DNA from: Ectocarpus siliculosus
Taxonomy: Eukaryota; Sar; Phaeophyceae; Ectocarpales; Ectocarpaceae
Direction: 5' to 3'
DNA: 64,000 nucleotides
NCBI GenBank assembly: GCA_000310025.1
Contig: FN649756.1
Location: forward strand, 70,421-134,420
A model generated the notes under the pieces. It was not told where the DNA came from. It made no database searches and saw only the letters and a list, made by a program, of their open reading frames with translations. The translations under genes and the position numbers were made by a program. This document shows, piece by piece, positions 1 through 11,931 of this stretch (its first letter is position 1; every line of letters starts with the position of its first letter).

Positions 1-1601
1 AGGAAAAGGGGCGATTTGATGCTCCCTCCTGGTGCATGTGGCGGGACTCGTCGTTTGGATAAATAGTCAAACTATACTTAGAGTATGGCCCTTCCCGTGG
101 CAAAGGGTCGCTGTAAATGAGAGAACCCCGGGTGATTATGATTTGTCCACCTGGAAGACGAAGACTGCTTGTGCGTCGAGTCCTTCGTTTTCTGTGTGTG
201 CTATCCAGATAGACTTTCCGGAAACGGGGGTACTATGTATCTCTGTTGAGTTTGGTGAACAAATCATCCTGCGTTGGCCGCCTGCCAATGGACAAGGTGA
301 GGTGCTGGTACAAGGCCTTGTCGCTCGTGCTGTTTGTCGTTGTGATTTAAAGAGTCGTTGTGAAATTAAATCCCGGTGGGGCATGGCAGCCCTTTTTTTA
401 CTTGGGAAACTCCCACCAAGAAGTTTTGTTTTGCATTTTGTGTTTTCACAGCCGAGATCGGGGCCATGGTCCCTTCTGAGTTAACCCGAAAGGATTTCAC
501 GCGATTGAAGAATGATTTGTGCGACACCGTCGTGTAGGGTGAAGCCAACGCTCATTGCTCGTGCGCTGATGCCGCTTCAGCGTTCAGGGTCAAGACCTCC
601 TCGCCGCTGCGAGCATCGCGCCCTCATGTAGCAGAGCAAGACCCCGCTATCGATGATCGCGGTGGTCTCAGGGGGTCTCGATGCCTCATGGACAATTAAC
701 CCATGGTTGTGTATTGAGGACTGGACATTGAATGTCGGGAGGTAGAAAAAAAACTCGTGGAGGGATGGGTTTTCCATTGACACACCACCAGGCGTTTGCT
801 CGCCCCCCGCTGCCCGGTTTAAAGAACGTCCCCACCTTCAAGAGGGGGTTTTCACTGAGGGTGAATGAACCAAACCCCCCTCTCTCTCTCGCTCTCTCAC
901 TCTCGAAATTGCTGTATGTTCTAAAGGCTGCTACAACACTCAGGGGAGTGGGGGAGGCACTCACGGACAAGAGGTTGAACGCCGGAAAGGTTGTTGCAAA
1001 ACATGCCTTACCGTTTTGTTCAATGGGCTGGTTCATTGGCGTTAGGACGAGACATGGCGCGTGGTCCTTGTTTGCTTGTGTGTATGCTTTTCGGTTCGAC
1101 GCTCTTTCGGTGCTTTCACTGGCTCCAAGCACGCACCAGCTCTAACTTACAGGCTACATGCCGCATATAGAAACTTCGGGACAAGCGATACGGAAAGCAA
1201 CCGACACACCAAATGCCAATGTTTCTGTTTGTTTGCACAGCAACAAAGAGGGGATTCCAAGACTACCGTCGGTCAAGACGAACAGGCACCACACACACCT
1301 CCAGTATTCTTGTGTCTCCAACCAAGACGAAGGTATGCTGCCGTCGGTGCATGCCAACAAACGACTCGTTATGGCTGCCTGCGTGAAGCCGTGCAAGCTG
1401 CTGCAGGACAAGCAGAACCAAACAAGAAACAAACAAGGCCCTTGCCGCCACCATAACTCTTGCGAATTACACCGCCGAGCGCGCTCCCCTCATCTACAAC
1501 TCCACACCCAAGCGTTTGGCAAGACCAAAACAACAGCATTTGATTAGGTCAAACTCCACACTCCCTAAGGGTTACATTAGGCTACGTTAGGTTAGGTTAG
1601 G
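1..1601. other. No gene recognised; downstream flank of the ABC gene
   Basis: I see no exon with homology or convincing splice pairing here. The stretch has a short CT-rich tract near 880-905 and, just beyond the stop codon of the ABC gene, about five TTAGG-like units at 1581-1605. It may contain the 3' UTR of the minus-strand ABC gene, but no polyadenylation signal could be assigned with confidence. Confidence 0.5.
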
Positions 1602-2254
1602 TTAGAAGGCGTCGTGCTCTCGAACGGCCGTCGCAAAGGGGCCACCGCTTGCCAGCAAGTCATCCCACCGACCCGACTCCGACACGCTCCCGTCCTCCAA
1701 ATACACGGTGGCGTCGGCCCATCTCCCAAGGGAAAGATCCTGGCTCGCCACCACCACAACCTGCCACCACAGAAAAAACACAATGTACGATGGGGTGTAA
1801 TGTAAGCGATATAGAGGGGAGCGAGATCATCCACGGAGGTGTTGGATATGACTTGGCACGAGGTCGAAGACGTGGTTTGGTTCTCCTGTTTTTTAGTTCC
1901 AAACAGTAGCGCACCAGGCGTGTTTTTCTGCTTGGTATGTGTACGACAAGTACACGACCACGAAAACCGACTCGATCTATCTTCTGCGATATCTCAACGC
2001 CCCTTGACACCGCCCCCGTCTGCAAGGTGATCGCAGCCCCGTATGTGCTTTATTCCTGTCGTCAATAAACCGCAGTTAGTTGCTCTAGAACCACAGCAAG
2101 AGCAGTCCCAAAAAAAAAGCATCCCGTTAATACATCGTGCAACAGATCAGACTGAACGCGCATGAGTTAGACATGATGTGCCAATATTTCAAGGTTCCGT
2201 TGCAAGAAGAGCACAGAACAATTCTTCATGCGAAGGCCACAGCAACAACTATTT

Positions 2255-2290
<36 letters not shown>

Positions 2291-5200
2291 TGATCCTCAT
2301 TTCTAACAATTGTTTATGAGCGCCACCATCGCTAGTGTAGCCGCCTGCCGCCCGGGTGCCTGCCTCACCTGGCCAGTTGCTCGGGCTTGCGCACCCAGCG
2401 CCGCCAGCATTCTAGAGGCTTCGGAAGGACTGACCCCTTTGAAAGGTTCATCGAGCAACAACAGCTTGGCTACATCGGCTCGCATCAAGAAACGCGCCAG
2501 CTGCAACCGCTGCCATTCCCCTTCAGACAGTCCAGACCTGCCACGCCAAGCGGAGGGAGAGGGGAGAGGGGAGGAGGTTAGACATTCAAATGCAAATGTG
2601 AGGTCCTGAAGACACATATTAAACCATCGTAGGACATGCATGCCATACCGTGCTATTCTTCCATGGTATTATAGCCTCTTCAACCAGCATTTGAGGATTG
2701 TGTCCATCTCATGTTGACTTGCGGGTTGGGATGACCTGGTCGAACCAACTCGACCCTGCAAGACCGTCAAAACCGTCACGAGAATCGGCAAGCCTGGCGC
2801 ACCCCCTACACTGCCAAATAAACCTGATCGCGTGATGCCACATGGTACCATTCGGTAACCTCTCACTTCGTCCTGGCCTCTTTCAAAGAGCCATGTGACG
2901 ACGAGGTGCGACTTGGGCGGGTACAGAACGATATCAGATGTACACACGGGGAACTAGGTAGAACGAGGTAAAACAAGGTACAACGGGCGTCTTAGGGGTG
3001 CAAACCGAACAAATTTCCCTCAGGACCATGACTACTATAGTACACACATGTTACTGGCGCTTCCACCGTGGTGACGCCGACTCTGACGGAAAATTCACGG
3101 CGAACGGTTTACATTGACCCCACTGAACCCCCCCCCCCTCCCCCTTAAACGATTCCACCACCAGGCGATCCGGTACACTCACCCCCCACCCCCCGCTGCC
3201 GCCGCCGCCGGCCCTCCCCCATCCTCTAGCAGAGTATCGTACCCCAGCGGCAAGGACTCTATCGCGGTGTTGGCGCCGCTAAGACCTGCCGCTCTCGCCC
3301 ACAGCTCTCGGTTAGAAAACTCTGACGGGTCGCCAGCCCCGATGTTCTCGCCCGCCGTTAGGCCGAAACGGCCGGATACCTGTACAGCAGTACATGTGGC
3401 CAGGAGCCGGGGTGGGTGGGGGAGGGATGGGGGGTAACTCATCGGTTTCTACTCTATTGAGTGAGTTGAGTGAGGCTACCGAGTATGCTGAGAGAGAGAT
3501 TCAGATTGCAAGCACTGGACTAAAGCCTCGAAGACAAGACGAGAAAACGCGATTACCCGAGCCGTGTTCCATGTCCATGTCTCAACTTCCAAGCATCCGA
3601 GAGTATCGTGGGGAGGACGAACGACAGGTACCATCACCATCATCGCCATCACCATCACCATCATCATCATCATCATCATCATCATCATGGCATACCCCGA
3701 GTAACCTATCGGTGTTGCGGTGGGTGCCACTACGGAATTACACGGAGATCCAGCTTTGACATGGAAGACCGTGTCAATTGTCCAAGTAGCAACAGCTACA
3801 GCAAACAACCCAACATCGACACAAAAACAAAATGAACAGCAGGCAGACTTGCCTGGCTGAGCCAGGCGACCCGTTCTCGATAAGCTCCAGTCTCCCACTC
3901 CTGCAGGGGCCGCCCTTGGAACATGGCCTCTCCCTTGTCCGCCTTCATCAACCCCAACGCAAGCTGGAGAAGCGCCGTCTGAAACAGCGAAAGTAGACGG
4001 GTTCGTCGCGCACAGCCGCCAGGCAGCGAAAAGAGCGAGAATGTGAAGAACGTGGAGAATGTGAAGAATTTCGAGAACGCCGAGAATATGAAGAGTGTGG
4101 AAACTGTCAAGAATGTCAACAATGTCCAGAACGTCGAGAATGTGCAGAATGAGGAGAATATTGAGCGCGTCAACAACGTCAAGAACATGTGGTAGATGTC
4201 AAGAACATGTGGTATTGTAGATGTCAAGAACGTCGACACCCTCGAGGCAAGTGTCACGAGACACGAGTAAGCCTTCAGCACACGAGTCCCAAACATGAGC
4301 ATCACCAACTACAGGTGTGCACCCGTATACCGAATGGTTTACAAGGCCCACCTTCCCCGCCCCCGCCCCGCCGAGCACCGCCACCACCGACCCTGCCGGA
4401 GCATGCAGGTCGACGGAAGAGAGGGCCTGCCGAGTTCTGCCGCTGGGCGTGAAGGAAACACCCTGTAGCCTCAGCCCATCAGCCGCTTCGGGGCCATCGT
4501 TAGACCAGCCCCCCTCCGTTCCTAGCCCGGTCTCTTTTCCACCGCCGCTGTTTGGTTTTGCCGCCACGAGCAAGGGGGGAGGGTTATAGGGGAGTCGTGG
4601 GGGTGTTTGGAGAGAATGAAACTGACAGGAAAATAAAAACGCACACGAAAAAAAAAAAGAAGGAAAACAGTCCAGAGAGAGACAGGGGCGCGCGCGATAC
4701 CAACTGTTGTCGGAACAGCGCGATTGGCACAACAGCAAAGACAAGACACCAAGACAGCTTAACGGTGGGGTCAAGAGTCGCGGACTGCGACTGTGAGGAC
4801 GGAAGGGAAGGAATTGTATGCATGTACTTCAAGCATTGTTCACCCATTCGTCAACTGCTGTGTCGACCCATCTCGTGTCGGCGATTTCGTCAGAGATCGC
4901 GTGGAGAGTTGCAAGCATGACACGTATTTCAGCGATGGGCCCAAGTCTGGGTATCGTGCCGCGAGCTCACCACCCAACGGGTCAAGGCATTTGGTTCAAC
5001 ACCAACCCCAACACTCGCCAGTGCTCGAAGGTAAACGCCCAAAGCAGAAAACGACAACCAACCGGGAATACTACGCTTGGCTTCACTCCAGCCGACACTA
5101 GCCCGCATCCTTGGAGTACAAAAACACCTACAACGCTCGCACCTACACAGCCTCTGCATCGTAGCTCCTGTATTGCACCAGAAACACATGTTCAACTTAC

Positions 5201-8200
5201 CCGTTTTCAGGCCTTGCCAGGGCGATCGCCTGCATCCTTGCTGCGGTAGACCTTAACCTCGCCACCTGGCCGAGGCCGCTGAGAGCACCCTGGAGACTCG
5301 CGTATGCTAGCCACACCTAAGACAGGTACGCACGAATTATTTGAGTTTTGAGGAGGAGGGATACGCTACTAAATATAACAGCTCAGGCGGCCCGACCAGT
5401 CTCTCTCTCACCCCTCGTTCCATGACGTAGCAACGATTCGATTCGACGGCTACCCGAGGGTTCAGAGAGAGGTTCAGAGAGAAAGAAGGAGGGCGGTCTG
5501 GTGCTGTCGTTGCCGTTCGCAATGCCTTCTTGACACGAAACACAACACGCTGCTTTGACCCCTACCCAGCCAGCACCCTCGTCAGGGCACACAACGTCAA
5601 CATGTTCCCCCCTCGATTTCGTCCAATCCGATCCGACCGGTTTAATTCCCCACACGCCACACACACAGCCTTTCCCGCCGTGGTGGGTTGGTTACCTGGG
5701 TGATGAGCAGGGTGACTCGAGCAGTGCCGAACTGGAACGCCAACTCTTCTTCCACAACGGAAACCAGGGCATATACCGCGAAGGCAGACATCACGAGCCA
5801 TGTCACGGACCCCCTGACAACGCTGCGGGTGGTGATGATTCGTGATTTTCGACCCTCCTGGTGTTCCGCCGCCTCCAGGACAGCAGAATTTTTCGAAAGC
5901 AAAACCTGGGAAAGGTAGAACGCCAAGGGCGAGAGGAGCCGGCAACGGCAGGGGGGAAGGGACGGCATCAGCACAGCGAGGACAACAAAATCAACACATA
6001 CCATCAAGGGCAACAAAACCAACAGCACATATTGACATCATCCCATATTGACAACGAGACTAGATTCAGCAAAGAGGACAACCAGAACCACAAAAAACAA
6101 AAAGCAACCACAACATCAACATGAACACTTGAAAACTACAGGCGGCAGAGCCGGTGCATCAAACCAAAACATTAGAGTAGAGGGAAATCCTGAATCCTGA
6201 ATCTCTCGTAATCTCTCTTACAACAGTACCTAGACTTCCCGCCAACCACTACGTTCCGTTTCCACGTCAACCCTCGTGCGGAAAAAACAAAAAATGCAAA
6301 TCAATTGTCAAGCGACGAAAGCGCAGCCACTCTGTCCGAATACCCCCAGGCACGGCGGTATCCTCCAAGTACGTTGTCTTGCACACCCCTTCACGCAAAC
6401 ACGCCTATACTGTGGTTGCCAGCACGCCACAAAGAAAGTGGAAACGCCCACAACAACTTTCTCGTTCTTTGCAACAACACTCATCTCTCATCTCTCATCT
6501 CTCGTCTCTCGTCTCTCATATCTCGTCTCGTCTCTCATCTCTCGTCTCTCATATCTCATCTCTCGTCTCTCATCTCTCGTCTCTCGTCTCTCATATCTCA
6601 TATCTCATCTCTCGTCTCTCGTCTCTCATATCTCATCTCTCGTCTCTCGTCTCTCGTCTCTCGTCTCTCGTCTCTCATCTCTCATATCTCGTATCTCATC
6701 TCTCATCTCTCGTCTCTCATCTCTCATCTCTCGTCTCTCGTCTCTCATCTCTCATCTCTCGTCTCTCGTCTCTCGTCTCTCATCTCTCATCTCTCATCTC
6801 TCATGCGCCTATGAGACCTCGGAAATTTGAGTGAACCCATGAGCGCTGCTATACATACGTTGGTTAGACCCGTCGGAAATTAAAGGCGTGCGGAAACACT
6901 GTGTGTACCTTTCTAAGGCCGCGCGCTTCGGCCTCGGCGTTAGCGACTGCACCGCCACTAGCACCGCCGTGGATGCCTCCCGACGGCTCTTGAAGCAGCA
7001 ACAAAACACCGGACGAGGGAAGGGGTGTCAACATGCCGTCAATGGTGATGAACGATAAATAGCACGGTGGAGGTGGGTATCCAAGTGATGTAAGTGTCCA
7101 TCGCGATGAACAAAGGTGATCGATGAATGCAGTACAGGGAAAGGGACAGCACGCCGAACGAACGCAGCTTGCGTGCGGTGACACTGATTTAGATATTAAT
7201 AATGAACGTGTTGTTCAGGGTTGGCTTTGCTTTCGACGCCCTCGAAGAAAATCAGTCCACATAAACTGGGAATCGTTTGTGCCAACCAACTTCTCCGCGG
7301 AAGATATTCATGCAGCCGTCAGTAGACCGGCAATAACGCATTCAGTGGCCAGCAGACGCAACATTTGGTTGAACCCGTTAGACGCTCTACAGTACTCTGC
7401 GGTACATTCTGTAGTACACGCCATTTATGGGATGGCAGAACACGAACTTTGATGTCGACAAATTTTGAAAACAAACGCAAGAGCACCAGAAATGGCACAC
7501 ACGAGAGACACAAGACCACTCGGAGGGCATCGCGAAAAACAGAAATCGTTCATTCTCGCACAGGGCGGCAGTAGAGGCTTCTCAAAACATACATTTCAGG
7601 CGTCTACCTCCCCACGCCTCCTTTGAAATCGAGATAAAAATTCACACCACTACAAAATCAAGTCAATAGAGCCAAAACGGCAGGTGCTCAAATAAGCTCT
7701 GTGTTGCCAGGAACATGGTGCATAGTATCAATGTCACTAGAGGACATCCTATAGCAGCGGGCGGTGCGTGTTGGCACGCTAAAATCTTCTTCCATGGTGG
7801 TGATATCGAGCGTCGTTGCAACGGCCTACATTATCCGCAAAACTCTGCAAATTAGACCGACACCCAGTGTCTTGTACTGCTTGTGCTCGCCGCCACTGAC
7901 CCCAACCTCCTGAACTGCGGTTTACAACAGTAGCTGATGCCACTAGCTACTGCTGACAACCCTCCGTTCAGGGGTTTACGGTCTGTGGCGGTGAGCACGG
8001 CTGTGACAAATGTTGGATGCCGCTTGGTTCCAGCGCCGATTTCGGACTGTTTTCAGAGGCTGCCGCGACCTTCGATATTTCAACTCCAGTAGCAAACCTG
8101 AACGTGCCAGCACGAACGACGCCTCTTGATGGTGTCCTCTACTGATATTATTAATAGTACTAATTACCAGGTTGCTCAGGCGGGAAGATTGTTTTCTTTC

Positions 8201-10952
8201 TTCATGTTGGATTAAAGTATGAGAAAAAGGGCCAGCGTCAACACCCCTATTCTGCCCCCCCTTAAACGTTACCAACTCACCAGCAACATCGCTACCACCA
8301 CCACGGACTTCTGCGGCGCCAGGGTCCTCGGTCCCCAACAACGTGCGGATGCTCTCTAGCAAAAGCAGAACCGCCGCACCTCCTGCATGGTACGTGGTGT
8401 GGGATAGCGGTACAGCAGTGTCACATTCACGATGGGATGGCAAGGCGTACGTAGACAATGGCTTCGCATGGTGAGGATAGCATCGTATCGTCGTTCCGGA
8501 TCGGTGGCGTGCTGATGAGCTGATTGCGACACCCTCAAGAAGAGAGCCTCGCTTCCCATCACAACAAAAAAACGCCACAACGCCATCAATGCCATTCTGT
8601 TTAAGAAGGCAGGAGGAATAGGATTCGTACCAGACGTGCCCACCGTGCTGCTGATGGCTACTGCTGTAACTGTAACTGTAACGCCAAGGAGGTAGGGTGA
8701 AGGGATGCCTTCGTTTTCGGCTCTTGCTCGCTTGTTCTCGAGACGTCACTACGTGGGTGATACCGTACCGTACCGTACCGTATATACAGAATACATACCA
8801 CACCAAGAAACCCCCCCCCCGGTGAAACTCACGTTTTGTGACAGCGCGTATTTGTACGAGCGTGTGCGGTATCTGATCGATCTGAGAGAAGATAAATGTC
8901 TCAGGGTTACTTATGTTGACTAAGGCTAATGTATGCATATGTTGACTAACCCAAACAAACAACACACATCACGCGGCTAGGAGAATCACAAGTGGCTTCC
9001 TGCCCTGGATTCTCTTGGTCTCCTTACCGCCAAGGGTCACTGGTCCACGAAACGGCCACACCGTTTGCAGCACCGCCACCACCGCCGCCACACCCGCCAC
9101 GCCCCTCGAGAGCTCCATCACTTGCTGCATGTAGCTCCAGGGGGCGAGGCTAAGCTCGCGGAATTCCGAGGGCGGTGGTCGGTCGGTACCTCCCGCCACA
9201 GACACGCCCGCCTTTTGCCGTAAAACGAAAACGATAGCCGCAAAAGAAGAAAGAGAACCCGAAGGTTAGCAAGCAAGCAACAAGAGCGCAAATCGATGAC
9301 GAGCGAAAGGTCGCGAGGGTGGGAAGAGAGGGGGGTATATGTTGGCCATAAATAAAAATACGCCTCACGGCCAACAATTGCACTCTTTTCGTTGTGCACA
9401 AACGGTGCTCTACTCTACCGGAGCACAACAGACATCAATAAACTGTATTGAAGGCGCGGCCGCATACACCCACCGATGGAGTCTCGATTCCTCCGACACC
9501 ATCCTTCACAACACACATACCCTCAGACCTACACAAGCAGCAGCACTCGTTGAGACTTGAAAATAGTCTTGCCCGAGGTCGAGCTACTTACAATAGTTCC
9601 TAGGGTAATTAATGCCACAAATGGCCGCTGTATAGAGTAGGTATTATTATAGTGCAGTAGTTCTTAACCGGGCTCACAATCATAATAATGCTCAAGTTCT
9701 TGACGTTTTTTAGGTTCAGTTCAATTTCTAAGCTGCCAAGTTATCAGTGCTTTCATTGCGCTAACTGCACAGCACTACAGTCGGGGGCCCTCTATGTGCC
9801 AAGCGCTTTCATCCACACTACAGCCGGAACCCGCATGATTCAATATGGTAACCATCTTGATTGTTCAATCTGTGCCAGCCAATTTCACCCGCACAATACC
9901 GGGCAACCGCACCATCGAGGGTCCCCGAGCGAGTTCGCCCGTCTCACCAATGCACGGCGGCACACAGCGGCTGATCGCTCCCGCGCCCTCGGTCTCAGCC
10001 ACCCTCTCACCACCCCAGCGGCAACGCCAAGTGACAGCCCTGCTCCCGCCTGCTGCCCGAGCAGCTTGAAGCACGCTGACCGGCACTCTCGGTAGTGGGA
10101 CGTCGATAACGTGTAACGGCCCGCGGAGAAATCGGCTAGCCGGTGCATTAACCTACAACAAGTATTGGTTGATGGGGGAAGGGAGATGTCTCTTATCGCC
10201 GATACAGCCGTAGTACCGGGCGTTGTCTACGGATCGAAGACCCTCGCTGGGGGGGGGCATGTGTATTACTGGCAGTTTCTTAGATAGTGGTCGTAAAGGC
10301 GATATCCCACTAGGGGCATGACGCGGTGAAAGCATGGGAATGTCGGCCGGCGACGCTTACCGGAGTGGTGCTGCCAGACCCTTCCTCTTCTTTTACACCA
10401 CAATACGCGGGCTGATCTACTTCCCCCGCACCGACTTCACGTGTTCGTTCTATCATTCGGTGCTGACCAGTATATTTAGAACCTGGTAGCTTTCTATTGC
10501 ACCAGGAGCAGCAGCAGCATCAACAGCAGCGCGATGACACGTGCATTTTCCTGTTATACACAACAATAACCAACGGGCAGCCTTACAATGTACAGAGAGA
10601 GGCTGAACGTAAACCACTCGATTCGCGTGCCAAAACACCGGTGGGGTCCCCCATTCCATGGCATCATGAGACCATGACATCATGAAATCATGAGATCGTG
10701 AAATCACGATAGGTTAACCCCTTCTCCCTCGTCGGCTCACCTAGACACCAGCCACGACATCACCACAGGAAGCACCCCCCTCATGACAGAAAACGCCCAC
10801 CACAGCAACAGGGGGAAAACCCCTCCCGCTCTCGCCAGCAACCTCACTCCGGCCACCGGGGTCATGGAGGTTACAGCCTTGCTTGGGGAGGTCATCCGAG
10901 AAATCGAACGCCCAGCCACGCTCTTGACGGCGGCAAACACGCCTTCTCCTTC
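1602..10952 (-). CDS. ABC transporter half-molecule (membrane domain plus nucleotide-binding domain), 12 exons
   Basis: Exons, 5' to 3' on the minus strand: 10952-10741, about 10064-9948, 9211-9028, 8355-8281, 6988-6909, 5872-5696, 5316-5201, 4547-4352, 3978-3853, 3379-3183, 2537-2369, 1760-1602 (stop TAA). The first five or six exons carry hydrophobic segments typical of an ABC membrane domain, ending in the stretch starting VWLAYASLQGAL. The ATPase domain follows: Walker A GGAGAGKT (split between exons at 4352 and 3978), Q-loop WLSQ, signature LSEGE instead of LSGGQ, Walker B KLLLLDEP with the catalytic Glu, and a D-loop region KGVSP. The usual H-loop His is replaced (VVVVASQDLSLG). The C-terminus VYLEDGSVSESG is typical of the family. 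A Gly/Ala-rich insertion lies before the signature. The intron after the Q-loop is GC-AG. The phase between the first two exons listed is not clean (2 versus 0), so that junction is uncertain. Residues such as the H-loop suggest reduced or asymmetric ATP hydrolysis (inference). The protein presumably sits in a membrane and exports or imports an unknown substrate, as a homo- or heterodimer. It may be one gene with the upstream GYF exons. Confidence 0.85.
2255..2290. repeat. (ACA)n microsatellite
   Basis: About twelve consecutive ACA/CAA triplets in the last-but-one intron of the ABC gene. Confidence 0.95.
3631..3688. repeat. (CAT)n microsatellite
   Basis: A CAT/CAC triplet run with a few substitutions at its left end and a pure right end, in the GC-AG intron of the ABC gene. 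Confidence 0.95.
4025..4215. repeat. Degenerate 9-bp minisatellite (AATGTGAAG-like)
   Basis: About twenty degenerate copies of a 9-bp unit alternating GTGAAGAAT, GTCGAGAAC and GTCAACAAT lie in the intron that splits Walker A. Because 9 is a multiple of 3 the plus strand reads as V-K-N, V-E-N units, but this is intronic and on the wrong strand, so I treat it as a repeat rather than as protein. Confidence 0.85.
6481..6804. repeat. Heptanucleotide (TCTCATC / TCTCGTC)n tandem repeat
   Basis: Over 320 bp of almost perfect 7-bp units that differ mainly at one position (CAT versus CGT), with a few single-unit variants such as CATA. It lies in an ABC-gene intron. All three plus frames stay open only because the unit contains no stop codon. 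Confidence 0.97.
8759..8781. repeat. (TACCG)n pentanucleotide run
   Basis: Four to five units of TACCG in the intron between the ABC-gene exons at 9211-9028 and 8355-8281. The same unit recurs in other introns of the window (20043-20060, 56610-56660, 62880-63050). Confidence 0.9.
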
Positions 10953-10988
10953 CTTGGGGTTGAGAGGGGTAGGGGAGGGGGTACAATC

Positions 10989-11139
10989 GGGGGGGGGGGG
11001 GGGGGGGGGGGGNNNNNNNNNNNNNNNNNNNNNNNNNNNNNNNNNNNNNNNNNNNNNNNNNNNNNNNNNNNNNNNNNNNNNNNNNNNNNNNNNNNNNNNN
11101 NNNNNNNNNNNNGGGGGGGGGGGGGGGGGGGGGGGGGGG
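10989..11139. other. Assembly gap of 100 N flanked by poly-G
   Basis: Exactly 100 N at 11013-11112, with about 24 G on the left and 27 G on the right. It lies in an intron of the GYF/ABC gene. A gap of this fixed size is probably of unknown true length. Confidence 0.95.
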
Positions 11140-11931
11140 TACAACGACCCGCCTGTTATTGGTTGGAAACACGCAGAAACTGCTGTGGTGGCGAGAGTTG
11201 AACACAGCAGCACAACCGTCCTTCGGTAGGTCAACAGGAATCGAAAACGCACTGTGCGTGGGAGGGAAGGGGCTCTTTATGTTGCTGTTGATGTTGCTGT
11301 GTTGTCTGCCATAAGGTATGCACAGCAGCTCATCACAAACATCCGCAATCCCGTACGATTGATCTGATGATCAAGGTTTCAAATTTTCCACGTTTTCGCG
11401 TCGAGACAGAAAAAAATGTGCCAGGGGACCGTGAACGACGGGTGCAGCAGTATACAGGTATGGTAAGTATGACGCGTGTTACCCCCAAAATGGTGGTGTA
11501 TACAGAGACTGCAGGACGCTCGCTCGGGAATATTGCATGAACTGTTCAACTTCGGGACACCACGGGCACACACGTATGCGACTCTTCCATAAGCCGCCTG
11601 GCAGCAGGAAGAGTCCGCAACAGTCCCTCCGTGGTGCCCAGCATCTCGATCCATTATACCCTTGCCTGCTTCCTTTCCTTGCCTAAAACCAACCGAGCAG
11701 ACCCGCCAGCCGTCATTGTCGTTGTCGTTGTCGTGAGAAAGCCAGCTACACTTTCTGCCTTACCAAGACCCTGGGATTTTGCTTTCAACCACGTCGTCCA
11801 TCATGCGGAATAAGCCTTCACATAAACAAACTAAATTAAATTGATCCGTGTGACGGCGGCAGCTAACGTCGAGGGTCGAGGGCATCACAACGTGCGGAAA
11901 ACATGAAAAAAGAAAAAAAAACGAACTCCAC

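Noticed and set aside
6475-6810. CRISPR-like regular repeat
   Set aside because: Units are contiguous 7-mers without spacers, and the genome is eukaryotic.
6276-6834. Three overlapping plus-strand open frames of 150-184 codons
   Set aside because: They are produced by the stop-free heptamer repeat, and their translations are pure (SHLSSLVSR)-type repeats inside an ABC-gene intron.
7976-8965. Minus-strand open frame of 329 codons
   Set aside because: It reads through the true exon 8355-8281 and both flanking introns. Only the exon part resembles protein and fits the splice phases.
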